Origin: Amycolatopsis sp.
Lineage (GTDB): Bacteria > Actinomycetota > Actinomycetes > Mycobacteriales > Pseudonocardiaceae
Length of the DNA stretch: 64,000 nucleotides
Assembly (NCBI RefSeq): GCF_025464955.1
Contig: NZ_JAODNM010000124.1
Span: 434,001 to 498,000, forward strand
Direction of reading: 5' to 3'
This document shows, piece after piece, positions 53,391 through 61,885 of the stretch. The first letter of the stretch is position 1; each line of letters starts with the position of its first letter. The notes under the pieces are model-generated. The model was not told the DNA's origin. It saw nothing but the letters and a program-made list of their open reading frames with translations, and did no database searches. The position numbers and the translations under genes are program-made.

Positions 53391-54899
53391 GTGCACGCCT
53401 TAGCATTTCGACGGCGCACGCGGCTGCTGGTTTCGCTGCTGCTGGCAGTGGCGCTCGCAGTACCGGTTTCTGGTCTGACGACCACTCAGGCTTCTGCCGC
53501 GGCGGCGCAAGGGCCCTGTGACATTTATGCAGCCGGCGGTACGCCGTGCGAGGCGACGTACAGCACCACGCGCGCGCTTTTCGCTGCCTACAACGGCTCG
53601 CTGTACCAAATTCAGCGCGCCTCGGACAACAGCACGCTGAACATCGGCTTGGCGTCGACCGGCGGGGTGGTCAACTCCGCGCCGCAAGTCTCCTTCTGCG
53701 CCGGCACGACCTGCACCATCACCCAGCTCTACGACCAGACCCCCAACGGCAACAACCTGCCCATCTCCCCGGGCACGTCGTGTTCAGGCTGCTCGGGCGG
53801 GCTCACCGGGCCCGGTCCGAACGGCGCGGACATCGGCGCGAATGCGATGGCGCTGCCCGTGACGATCGGCGGCAAGCCGGCGTATGGCGTGCTGGTCAAC
53901 AACATCGGCACCGGATACCGCAACAACGCCGTCAAGAACGTGCCCACCGGCTCGCAGCCCGAGGGTATGTACATGATGACGTCGTCCAACCTCACCAGCG
54001 GTTCCTGCTGCTTCGACTTCGGCTCGGCCGAGACCAACGACTCCGACGACGGCAATGCGACCATGAACGCGATCTACTACGGATCCGCGTGCTGGGTCGG
54101 CGGCTGCACCGGGTCGGGCCCCTGGGTCGGCGGCGACCTCGAGAACGGCATGTACTTCAGCAACACCGGCGTGAACCCGTCGAACATCCCGAGTGAGACC
54201 GGCATGTTCGTCTCAGCCTGGGAAAAGAACAACGGCACGACCAACTTCAGCCTCAAGTACGGCAGCGGCCAGTCGGGCGGATTGACGACCTCATACTCCG
54301 GCGCCCTGCCCAACGGCTACAACCCGATGAAGGTGCAGCCCTCCATCGAGCTGGGCACCGGTGGTGACAACAGCACGCTGGGCAAGGGAGAGTTCTTCGA
54401 AGGCGCCGTCACGGCCGGCTTCCCCTCCGACGCCACCGAGAGCGCGGTGCAGGCCAACATGGTCGCGGCCGGCTACGCCAACAACAACACCACGTTCACC
54501 AGGAGCACGTCCGTGGTGAGCTTCCGGGCCCACGCCAACGGCAAGTACGTCGACGCGCCGAACAACACCACGTCGCTGATCGCCGACGCCACCTCGGTCG
54601 GGACCGCGGAGACCTTCGACATGGCCACCGACACCGACGGCACCGTCACTCTCCGGGCGCACTCGAACAACAACTGGGTCACAGCGGAAAGCAACGGATC
54701 CGCGCCGCTGATCGCCAACCGAGGCGCGACCGGGCCCTGGGAGACGTTCTATCTGATTCACAACCCCGACGGCAGCGTGAGCTTGCGTGCGTACAACAAC
54801 CAGCACCTCGTGACCGCGGAGAACGCCGGCGAGGCGTCGTTGATCGCGAACCGCACGGCGGTCGGCCCCTGGGAGGAATTCGACCTCATCACCCACTGA
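53391..54899 (+). CDS. Secreted alpha-L-arabinofuranosidase, GH54-like, with beta-trefoil domain
   Basis: 502 aa. GTG 53391 is placed by GGAGG five bases upstream. Signal peptide RLLVSLLLAVALAVPVSGLT, cleaved near ASA. The catalytic domain starts GPCDIYAAGGTPCEATYSTT and shows FCAGTTCTITQLYDQTPNGN and the consecutive Cys pair region SGSCCFDFGSAE, all typical of GH54 AbfB. The last ~130 residues hold three repeats (VSFRAHANGKYV, VTLRAHSNNNWV, VSLRAYNNQHLV) of a fascin-like beta-trefoil in place of the usual AbfB arabinose-binding module. Releases arabinose from plant arabinoxylan or arabinan. Confidence 0.88.
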   Translation: MHALAFRRRTRLLVSLLLAVALAVPVSGLTTTQASAAAAQGPCDIYAAGGTPCEATYSTTRALFAAYNGSLYQIQRASDNSTLNIGLASTGGVVNSAPQVSFCAGTTCTITQLYDQTPNGNNLPISPGTSCSGCSGGLTGPGPNGADIGANAMALPVTIGGKPAYGVLVNNIGTGYRNNAVKNVPTGSQPEGMYMMTSSNLTSGSCCFDFGSAETNDSDDGNATMNAIYYGSACWVGGCTGSGPWVGGDLENGMYFSNTGVNPSNIPSETGMFVSAWEKNNGTTNFSLKYGSGQSGGLTTSYSGALPNGYNPMKVQPSIELGTGGDNSTLGKGEFFEGAVTAGFPSDATESAVQANMVAAGYANNNTTFTRSTSVVSFRAHANGKYVDAPNNTTSLIADATSVGTAETFDMATDTDGTVTLRAHSNNNWVTAESNGSAPLIANRGATGPWETFYLIHNPDGSVSLRAYNNQHLVTAENAGEASLIANRTAVGPWEEFDLITH

Positions 54900-54957
54900 C
54901 GACCGAGTCGCCCGGCCGGGACGAGCACCAGCGATCGCCAGGAGACCAGTGGCACGG

Positions 54958-54973
54958 TATGGTCTAGACCATG
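54958..54973 (+). promoter_or_regulatory. DasR-type operator (dre) on the ptsI start codon
   Basis: TATGGTCTAGACCATG; the core TGGTCTAGACCA (54960-54971) matches the dre core bound by the GntR regulator DasR in Streptomyces at 12 of 12 positions. It includes a TANNNT -10 (TATGGT, 54958-54963) and the ATG of ptsI, so the transcript would be leaderless. A weak -35 (TCGCCA) lies 17 bases upstream. Confidence 0.8.
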
Positions 54974-56599
54974 TCTGCTAAGCGTCTCTCCGGTGTAGCG
55001 GTGAGTCCCGGCCGTGCGAGCGGTCCTGTCGTGCGTGTCGCCGATCCACTGGGCGAACCCGCCAGTACGCCCGCCCCCGCCGATCCGGCCGCGGAAGCCG
55101 CCCGGATCGCCCCGGCCACGCAGGTCGTCGTCGGCAGGTTGGAGGCGCTGGCAGAGACGGCCGGCGGCGAAGCGGCCACGATCCTGATCACCACCGCCGC
55201 GATGGCGGGCGACCCGGCACTGGTCAGCCAGGCCGAGCAGCTCGTGACCGGCGAGCACCTGCCTGCTGCCCGGGCGATCTACCAGGCCGCCGAGGGATTC
55301 GCGACGATGCTCGCCGCGGCCGGCGGGTACATGGCCGAACGTGTCCGCGACATCCGTGACGTCCGCGACCGGATCGTCGCCGAGCTCCTCGGTGTCGAGC
55401 CTCCCGGCGTGCCGGAACTGGCCTCCCCCAGCGTTCTCGTCGCGCGTGACCTCGCCCCAGCCGACACCGCCGGCCTCGATCCCTCGAAGGTTCTCGCGCT
55501 CGTCACTGAGGAGGGTGGGCCCACCAGCCACACCGCGATCCTGGCCAGGGCGCTCGGCATCCCGGCTGTGGTCGCGGTCAAGGGCCTGCTGGACTTCGAA
55601 GCCGAGGCGCTCGCCGTCGACGGAGACACCGGCGTCATCGAGTTGGCCGATCCGTCCGCGCCGGTGGTGGCTGCCGCCGCGACCGGTCCGATCATGTGGA
55701 ACGGCGTCGGCGAGACCGCCGACGGGCACCGCGTGAAGGTGCTCGGCAACGTCGGTTCCGCCACCGATGCCCAGGCCGCGGCCGACGCCGGCGCCGAGGG
55801 CGTGGGGCTCTTCCGGACCGAATTCTGCTACCTCGACGCGCCCACCGAGCCGACCGTGGCCGAGCAGCGTGCGGCCTACACCGCCGTGCTGGCGCCGTTC
55901 CGCGGCAAGCCGGTCATCGTCCGGACACTCGACGCGGGCGCGGACAAACCCCTCGCCTTCCTTTCGCCCGAGGCCGAGCCAAATCCGGCGCTGGGCGTCC
56001 GCGGCCTGCGTGTCGCGTTCGACCGGCCGGAGATCGTGGACCGTCAACTCGAAGCGATCGCCGGAGCGGCCGAGGACTCCGGTGCCGAGGTTTCCGTGAT
56101 GGCGCCCATGGTCGCGACACCCGAGGAAGCGGCCTGGTTCGCCGAGCGTGCGCGTGCCGCGGGTATCGCCAGGGCAGGGGTGATGATCGAGATCCCAGCG
56201 GCCGCCCTCGCGGCCCGCGAAATCCTCGACGTCGTCGACTTCGTGTCGATCGGTACGAACGACCTCGCGCAGTACACGTTCGCGGCCGACCGTCAGCTCG
56301 GTGCCGTCGCGAAGCTCAACGACCCGTGGCAGCCCGCGCTGCTGCGTTTGATCGCGCTCGTCGGCGAGGCCGCGAAGGCCACCGGCAAGCCGGCCGGCGT
56401 CTGCGGTGAGGCAGCTGCCGACCCCAGGCTCGCGCTCGTCTTGGCCGGGCTGGGCTTGACCAGCCTGTCGATGAACGCCGCCGCGGTGCGCGCGGTCGGG
56501 GCGAGCCTTGCCGCGACCACCCGCGCGGACTGCGAGAAATTCGCCGCCGCCGCACTGGCCACCGCCGACCCGATCGCCGCCAGGAGCGCCGTGGGCTAG
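54971..56599 (+). CDS. ptsI: Phosphoenolpyruvate-protein phosphotransferase (PTS enzyme I)
   Basis: First enzyme of the sugar phosphotransferase system; passes phosphate from PEP to HPr. 542 aa. Phospho-His187 lies in GGPTSHTAILAR. The PEP-binding barrel shows VGLFRTEFCYLD, VIVRTLDAGADKPL, GVMIEIPAAALAA, FVSIGTNDLAQYTFAADR and the catalytic Cys in AGVCGEAAADP. HPr and sugar-specific components are not in this window. Regulation by a DasR homologue is inferred from the dre site on its start. Its end overlaps the next convergent gene by four bases. Confidence 0.95.
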   Translation: MSAKRLSGVAVSPGRASGPVVRVADPLGEPASTPAPADPAAEAARIAPATQVVVGRLEALAETAGGEAATILITTAAMAGDPALVSQAEQLVTGEHLPAARAIYQAAEGFATMLAAAGGYMAERVRDIRDVRDRIVAELLGVEPPGVPELASPSVLVARDLAPADTAGLDPSKVLALVTEEGGPTSHTAILARALGIPAVVAVKGLLDFEAEALAVDGDTGVIELADPSAPVVAAAATGPIMWNGVGETADGHRVKVLGNVGSATDAQAAADAGAEGVGLFRTEFCYLDAPTEPTVAEQRAAYTAVLAPFRGKPVIVRTLDAGADKPLAFLSPEAEPNPALGVRGLRVAFDRPEIVDRQLEAIAGAAEDSGAEVSVMAPMVATPEEAAWFAERARAAGIARAGVMIEIPAAALAAREILDVVDFVSIGTNDLAQYTFAADRQLGAVAKLNDPWQPALLRLIALVGEAAKATGKPAGVCGEAAADPRLALVLAGLGLTSLSMNAAAVRAVGASLAATTRADCEKFAAAALATADPIAARSAVG

Positions 56600-57336
56600 C
56601 CGAACAGGCCGCGGCGCGGGTGCCGGATCTTCAGCGAACCGCCGTGCACCCGCCCGGTGAGCACGTAGCGCGGGGTCGCGTTGGGGCCGGCGAAGCGGGT
56701 CTTGTCTTCGACCGAACCGAACTTGATCTCACTGATCGAATTGACGTCGATGTTGGCGGTGTCCGGGATGATGATCTCGACCCCGCCCCAGCGGATGTCG
56801 AGTTCGATGTACACCACCGGGTACTCGACGTGGGCCTCGGTGAAGTCGAGCCGTGTCGAGCCGTACTTGTTGCGGATGAGCATCGCGGGCGGCACCACCC
56901 AGTAGCCGCTGCGGTTGAGCGAGGAGTACTTCGCCGTGAGCTCGACCCGCTCGCCCCGGCCGAACTTCGGCTGCTGGCTGTACGGGTTCGGCTGACGCCA
57001 CGGCGTGGCGGGCGGTGTCTGCTCCGGCATGGCGTCCCGGTGGATCAGCCCGGGCAGGTCGGTCAGCACGACGTTCAGCTCACCGCGGGTCCGGGCGGCG
57101 AGGGCGATGTCGGTGCGCTCGGTGAACTCGTCGAGGTCGAGCATGCCGCGCCCGATCGCCTTCTGCAGTACGCCGACGACGTGCTCGCGCTCCTCGTCGG
57201 ACACCCGCAGATCGCGCTGGCTCAACGGTTTCGGCTCCGCGTTCGGCGCCTCGGCCGCCGGTGGTGTCTCCACCGGTGTCGGCAGTGGTGTCTCCGCGGT
57301 GGTCTGCGTGGTGGTGCCGGTCTCTTCCTCGCCCAT
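56596..57336 (-). CDS. DUF1707 and LiaF-like C-terminal domain protein
   Basis: 246 aa. A Pro/Thr/Glu-rich N-terminus, then DUF1707 (RDLRVSDEEREHVVGVLQKA, LDLDEFTERTDIALAARTRG) and a beta-helical LiaF-like C-terminal part (ELDIRWGGVEIIIPDTANID, GSLKIRHPRRGLFG). No membrane helix is seen. LiaF-like domains are linked to envelope-antibiotic response; the role here is inferred only. Confidence 0.85.
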   Translation of the reverse strand: MGEEETGTTTQTTAETPLPTPVETPPAAEAPNAEPKPLSQRDLRVSDEEREHVVGVLQKAIGRGMLDLDEFTERTDIALAARTRGELNVVLTDLPGLIHRDAMPEQTPPATPWRQPNPYSQQPKFGRGERVELTAKYSSLNRSGYWVVPPAMLIRNKYGSTRLDFTEAHVEYPVVYIELDIRWGGVEIIIPDTANIDVNSISEIKFGSVEDKTRFAGPNATPRYVLTGRVHGGSLKIRHPRRGLFG

Positions 57337-57436
57337 GTCCTCGAGAGTAGATCCCGATCAGCCCTGGTGGATCCGGGGAAAACCCTGAAAGCTGAGGGCT
57401 TGGGGTTTTTCCTCTCGGGGTAGCCGGGGTGACGTC

Positions 57437-58522
57437 ATGACCGCACGAGTGGTTCCGCTAGTGCTTGCCTGCCTTGCCCTTGCCGCCTGTACGGGTGCTC
57501 CCGCGCCGCCTGCTCCGAGCACTCCCGTCGTTCCCAGCCCGTCCACGACAGTGGTCGTCCCACTGGGGCCGCTGGTCGGGAAACAGGCCACCGGGCCGAC
57601 CGGTATCCGGCTGCTGCTGGCGCAGACTAGGCCGTCCGTGTTCGACGTCGACACCGGCGGTGACGTCCCGATTTCCGGTCCGTTCAGCGCCGATCGCACC
57701 AACTGGACGACCAGGGTCGGCACCGCCATGGTCGTCAGTTCGAGTGTGACCTGCACGTCCAACGCCTGCGACCCTCAAGCCCAGGTACTGGTTTACGACC
57801 GGGTCGACGGCCCGCCGCGGTCGCTCGGCAAGGCGTACAGCACCGGGCCGTCCGCAGACCACGCCGCGCTGTGGATGATCCGCGACGCCGGGAACGGCCA
57901 GTGCGTGCTGGAACGGCAGCCGTTGTCCGGGGCGGCACCGGGTTCCAGCAGCCCAGCCAGTTGTGACACGGGAGTGGTCGGGGAGAACTTTGGCGGTCTG
58001 CTCCTGCGGATCACCACGCCCGCGGCCAGCCAGGTCGTGCTCATCGATCCGGCGACGGGCCGCACGGTTCAGCAGTTCCCGCAGTTCGTCGCGATGACGC
58101 CGGACTACCTGTTTTCCGCCGATGGCACCAAGTTCAGCCTGTTCAGCGGCCGGAGCGGAGCGAAGCGCCCAGTGCCGAAACCCGCCACCCAGGCGGATCC
58201 GCAAAACGCGAGCCTGAGTCGCGACGGCCGGTACTTCGCGGTCGTGTTCGCCGATCCCTCGATCAGTGGGACCAAGGACCAGTCCTACGACCTCTGGCTG
58301 TTCGACCTGTTCACAGTGTCGTGGGTGCATCCGCCGTCGATGCCCGTCGGGATCGACAGCAAGCACGCCGCGCTGGACTGGACCACCACCGGTGACGTCG
58401 TGCTCGCCACCGGCACCCCGGGCGCCGGCTTGGGGATCTGGCGACCAGGCCAGGCCGCGTGGACCCTGACGAAGGCACCGCTGCCCTCGGACTGGAGAGG
58501 AAACACGATGCTGGTGATCTAG
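57437..58522 (+). CDS. Putative lipoprotein with beta-propeller-like repeats, paralogue 1
   Basis: 361 aa. Signal peptide VVPLVLACLALAAC with lipobox LAAC, a Pro/Ser-rich linker, then a domain of repeated strands (VFDVDTGGDVPISGP, VVLIDPATGRTVQQF, SLSRDGRYFAVVFADPS) suggesting a WD/TolB-like propeller. Function unknown. Tandem duplicate of the next gene; both share the final WHPPSMP-type motif (SWVHPPSMP) and the upstream sequence. Confidence 0.8.
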   Translation: MTARVVPLVLACLALAACTGAPAPPAPSTPVVPSPSTTVVVPLGPLVGKQATGPTGIRLLLAQTRPSVFDVDTGGDVPISGPFSADRTNWTTRVGTAMVVSSSVTCTSNACDPQAQVLVYDRVDGPPRSLGKAYSTGPSADHAALWMIRDAGNGQCVLERQPLSGAAPGSSSPASCDTGVVGENFGGLLLRITTPAASQVVLIDPATGRTVQQFPQFVAMTPDYLFSADGTKFSLFSGRSGAKRPVPKPATQADPQNASLSRDGRYFAVVFADPSISGTKDQSYDLWLFDLFTVSWVHPPSMPVGIDSKHAALDWTTTGDVVLATGTPGAGLGIWRPGQAAWTLTKAPLPSDWRGNTMLVI

Positions 58523-58606
58523 GCCCTGGTGAATCAGTGACAAACCCGGAAGGCTGGAGGCTTGGGGTTTTCCTTTCGGGGTAGCTGGGGTAGCAAGGGG
58601 GATGTC

Positions 58607-59653
58607 ATGTCCACGCGCGTGATTCCGTTGTTGTTCGCCTGTCTCGTGCTCGCGGCCTGCTCAGGGACGCCCGCGCCCCCACCACCGCTGGGGCCGATGC
58701 GGGGGACGCCCCCGACCCACCCGACGGGGATCCGGCTCGTCGTCCCCAGCGTCACGCCGTCGGTGTTGACCGCCGACACCGGTGTGTCCGCCCCGATACC
58801 GGGCGCGCCGATCGGCAAACTCAACGTCCGCCAGAACTGGGTGATCCGCGTGGGGAACACCGCGGTGATCGGCTCCGCCCCGAAGTGCAATGCCTACGGC
58901 TGCCTCGATCCGGCCGACGTGCTGGTCTACGACAAGTCCGGTCCGCTGCGTTCGCTGGGCAAGGCAAGGAGTTTCGCCGCGTCGGCCGACGCGCAGGGGC
59001 TGTGGATGATCCGTGACGACGGGAACAAGCAGTGCCATCTCGAGCTGCAACCCCTGTCCGGCGCGAAGCCCGGTCCCAGCAGCCCGGCCGCGTGTTCGAC
59101 GGTCCTGATCGGGGAGAACCGTGCTGGCCTGGCGCTGCGCATCACCACCAACGGGCCGAGCCAGACCGTGGTCATCGACCCGGCGACCGGTCGGACGATC
59201 CAGCAGTACTCGTCACTCATCGCGATGACGCCCGACCAGCTCCTGGTCAGCGAAGCCGAGAACACGCTGACCCTGGTCGACCCTCGCAGCGAAGCCAAGC
59301 ACCCGGTGTCTTGGCCCGCTCAGGGAAGCCAACCCGGCAACGCCGTCTTGAGTCGCGACGGGCGGTATCTAGCCGTGCCGTTCGTGGATCCGTCCGTCGA
59401 CGGAACCAGCCACCAGTCCTACGACCTGTGGCTGCTGGACCTGACCGACCTGTCCTGGGTGCATCCGCCGTCGATGCCGATCGAGGTCGACGTCGCGAAC
59501 GAGGCGCTCGACTGGACCGCGGCCGGCGACGTCGTCATCGCCGGTCCGGAGACCGAGACCGGGGTGGGGAGCTGGCGTCCGGGGCAGGACTCCTGGACGC
59601 TCACGCCAGGGCCGCTGTTGCCCGGCTGGATGGCGACGATGGTCTCGATCTGA
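58607..59653 (+). CDS. Putative lipoprotein with beta-propeller-like repeats, paralogue 2
   Basis: 348 aa from ATG 58607 (AAGGGGG upstream; an earlier in-frame start at 58562 is unlikely). Lipobox LAAC in IPLLFACLVLAAC. Colinear with the upstream paralogue: SVLTADTGVSAPIPG, VVIDPATGRTIQQY, VLSRDGRYLAVPFVDPS, SWVHPPSMP. Both are membrane-anchored on the outer face. Function unknown. Confidence 0.8.
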   Translation: MSTRVIPLLFACLVLAACSGTPAPPPPLGPMRGTPPTHPTGIRLVVPSVTPSVLTADTGVSAPIPGAPIGKLNVRQNWVIRVGNTAVIGSAPKCNAYGCLDPADVLVYDKSGPLRSLGKARSFAASADAQGLWMIRDDGNKQCHLELQPLSGAKPGPSSPAACSTVLIGENRAGLALRITTNGPSQTVVIDPATGRTIQQYSSLIAMTPDQLLVSEAENTLTLVDPRSEAKHPVSWPAQGSQPGNAVLSRDGRYLAVPFVDPSVDGTSHQSYDLWLLDLTDLSWVHPPSMPIEVDVANEALDWTAAGDVVIAGPETETGVGSWRPGQDSWTLTPGPLLPGWMATMVSI

Positions 59654-59656
59654 CGC

Positions 59657-60331
59657 TCAGTCCTCGTCGAGGCCGTGCTCGATGGCGTACCGGGCGAGCT
59701 CGACGCGGTTGTGCAGCTGGAGTTTGTGCAGCGTCGACTGGACGTGGTTCTCCACGGTCCGGTGCGAAAGGACGAGTCGCTCGGCGATCTGCCGGGCGCT
59801 CAAGCCCTTGGCGACCAGCCTGAGCACGTCGGTCTCTCGTTCGGTGAGGCGCGGCGGGGGCGGGCTGCCGGTTGCGGCGTCGGCGTCGTTGGCAGTGTCT
59901 GCGGCGTCAGCGATCCGCCGGTACTCGCCCAGCACCAGCCCGGCGAGCCCGGCGGTGAACACCGGGTTTCCGGCGGCGGTGCGTTCGACGGCTTCCACCA
60001 GCTCACGCGCCGACGCGGATTTCAGCAGGTAGCCGGAAGCCCCGGCCTTCACCGCCTCCAGGACGTCGCTGTGTTCGCCGCTCGCGGAGAGCACCAGCAC
60101 CTTCGTCAACGGCAGCGCCGCGACGATCTCCCTGGTCGCGTCCACCCCCGACGTCTGCCCGAGGTTGAGGTCCATCAGCACGACGTCGGGCCGGACCGCG
60201 CCCGCGATGCGCACAGCCGCGCCGGCGTCCGACGCGGTCGCCCGGACGTCGAAACCGTGCTCGGTAAGGTCCCTGGCCACGCCGTCGCGCCACATGGGGT
60301 GGTCGTCGACGACCATCACCGAGACGGTCAT
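59657..60331 (-). CDS. NarL-type response regulator of a MacS-like system
   Basis: 224 aa. Receiver with acidic pocket Asp9/Asp10, phospho-Asp54 (VLMDLNLG) and Lys104; LuxR HTH at the C-terminus (RLTERETDVLRLVAKGLSAR, SHRTVENHVQSTLHKLQLHN). ATG 60331 overlaps the VOC gene stop (ATGA); the longer frame from 60550 is antisense-type shadow. Partner kinase is two genes upstream. Confidence 0.92.
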   Translation of the reverse strand: MTVSVMVVDDHPMWRDGVARDLTEHGFDVRATASDAGAAVRIAGAVRPDVVLMDLNLGQTSGVDATREIVAALPLTKVLVLSASGEHSDVLEAVKAGASGYLLKSASARELVEAVERTAAGNPVFTAGLAGLVLGEYRRIADAADTANDADAATGSPPPPRLTERETDVLRLVAKGLSARQIAERLVLSHRTVENHVQSTLHKLQLHNRVELARYAIEHGLDED

Positions 60332-60711
60332 CCCGCGTCGAAGACCAGGCAGAAGGGGTGGCCTGCCGGGTCGAACAGCACCCGGACGTTCTCCTGCGGC
60401 TGGAACTCCGCCACCGTGGCGCCCAGCGCGACCGCTTCGTCGACCGCCTCGGCGAGGTCGCCGACCTGGAAGTCGAAGTGGATCATCGGCCGCTGCTCCC
60501 CCTCGGCCGGGGGCCAGACCGGAGCCTGATAGCCGTCCGCCTTCTGGCACACGAAGAACGGCCCTTGAGGGGATGAGGCGACGATCGCGGTGCTCGGCTC
60601 TTCGCGCACGACCTGCCAGTCGAGGAGTTCGGCGTAGAACCTTGCCAGGAGACCGGGGTCAGGCGCTTCGAGTGCGGTGCCCCACCACATTCCGCCAGTA
60701 CGAGATTTCAT
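60328..60711 (-). CDS. VOC/glyoxalase-fold protein
   Basis: 127 aa. Two beta-alpha-beta repeats: WWGTALEAPDPGLLARFYAE and MIHFDFQVGDLAEAVDEAVA, ending VRVLFDPAGHPFCLVFD. Metal-site residues of true glyoxalases are partly kept (His in MIHFDF, no Glu obvious at the first site), so antibiotic-binding or other VOC activity is possible. Lies inside a two-component operon, 28 bases after the kinase and overlapping the regulator. Confidence 0.85.
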   Translation of the reverse strand: MKSRTGGMWWGTALEAPDPGLLARFYAELLDWQVVREEPSTAIVASSPQGPFFVCQKADGYQAPVWPPAEGEQRPMIHFDFQVGDLAEAVDEAVALGATVAEFQPQENVRVLFDPAGHPFCLVFDAG

Positions 60712-60739
60712 GCCGACAGCCTCTCTGATGTCGAATCGG

Positions 60740-61885
60740 TCATCTTGCGCTCTTCGCCTTCACCGGGACCTTGATCTCCCACTCCGTCCCGGAGCCGGGA
60801 GCGGAGACCAGCACAGCCGTGCCGCCGAGATCGCGGACACGTCCCCTGATGGACTCCACCACACCAAGTCGTCCTTCCGCGGCCGCGCGTTTCTCTGTTC
60901 CCGGAGCGATACCGGGTCCGTCGTCCCTGATGCTGACGACGACCTCGGTGCCGAGGTCCTCCAGCAGCACCCAGGCCCGTGCGTCGGGGCCCGCGTGTTT
61001 CCCGACGTTCGCCAGCGCTTCGCTGGTGGCCGCGACGAGTTCCGCGGTGATGTGCGCTGGCAGGGCGACTTCCCCAGCCGGTGCCGAAACCTGCACGGAC
61101 GCCGTCGCGAGCAGTTGCAACGCCGACCGCAGGTCGGTCGTACCGCGGGCGCTGGGGCCGACGGGCTGGGTGGTGACCAGTGTCCGCAGCGCGATTTCCT
61201 GCTCTCCAGCCAGTTTTGCCAGCTCCGCGGCTTCTCCGCCGACCTCGGTGCCGCGTTGGCGAACCCTGGCGAGAACCTGCAACACGCTGTCGTGGATGGA
61301 CCTGGCGAGCCGTTCCCGTTCGGCGGTCGCCGCTTCGGTGCGCAGCGCCTGCGCCAGTGCGGCGGCGGACCTGCGGGCGATCGTCGCCGCCATGCCGACG
61401 AGCAGCCCGGACGCGATCAGCAGGAATCCGTCGCGGGCGACGTCCAGGTCGAACCGGCGCTGGGCGAACACGGTCGTGACGGCGACGGCGAGTCCGGCGA
61501 GCACCCCGCCGTCCCGGCCGAACCGGACGCCCGCCGCGACCGGCGCCACCGCCGCCCAGACAGTGGTGATCAGCGGGTCGCCGTGGCCGTACTGCCCTGC
61601 CGAAAGGATGAGCAACGAGGTCAGCACGAGCGTGCAGGTGAGCACCACGTCGGCGAGGACGAGCCAGTCCCGGCGCAGCCGCTCTCGGGCGTAGACAACA
61701 CTGGTGACGATGGTCCACGCGGTCATCACGCCGAGAACGACCCAAGCGAGCCACGGCCGCTGGAAGTCGTCCCGGTGAACGACCGCGGCCCCGATCGCGA
61801 ACAACAGCGTGACCACGCGAAGGACGACGGTCGCGGACCACAGTGGAGCCGCCGCGTCCCGGGTTTCGGCTCCCTGGCGGGTCAT
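60740..61885 (-). CDS. MacS-family sensor histidine kinase
   Basis: 381 aa. DUF5931-type membrane region with about five helices (LVLADVVLTCTLVLTSLLIL, GFLLIASGLLVGMAATIARR) followed by the H box ERLARSIHDSVLQVLARVRQ and a HATPase domain (NVGKHAGPDARAWVLL, RDDGPGI, GSGTEWEIKVPV). It matches the MacS type paired with NarL-type regulators. Overlaps the AI-2E transporter gene by four bases. Confidence 0.9.
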   Translation of the reverse strand: MTRQGAETRDAAAPLWSATVVLRVVTLLFAIGAAVVHRDDFQRPWLAWVVLGVMTAWTIVTSVVYARERLRRDWLVLADVVLTCTLVLTSLLILSAGQYGHGDPLITTVWAAVAPVAAGVRFGRDGGVLAGLAVAVTTVFAQRRFDLDVARDGFLLIASGLLVGMAATIARRSAAALAQALRTEAATAERERLARSIHDSVLQVLARVRQRGTEVGGEAAELAKLAGEQEIALRTLVTTQPVGPSARGTTDLRSALQLLATASVQVSAPAGEVALPAHITAELVAATSEALANVGKHAGPDARAWVLLEDLGTEVVVSIRDDGPGIAPGTEKRAAAEGRLGVVESIRGRVRDLGGTAVLVSAPGSGTEWEIKVPVKAKSAR

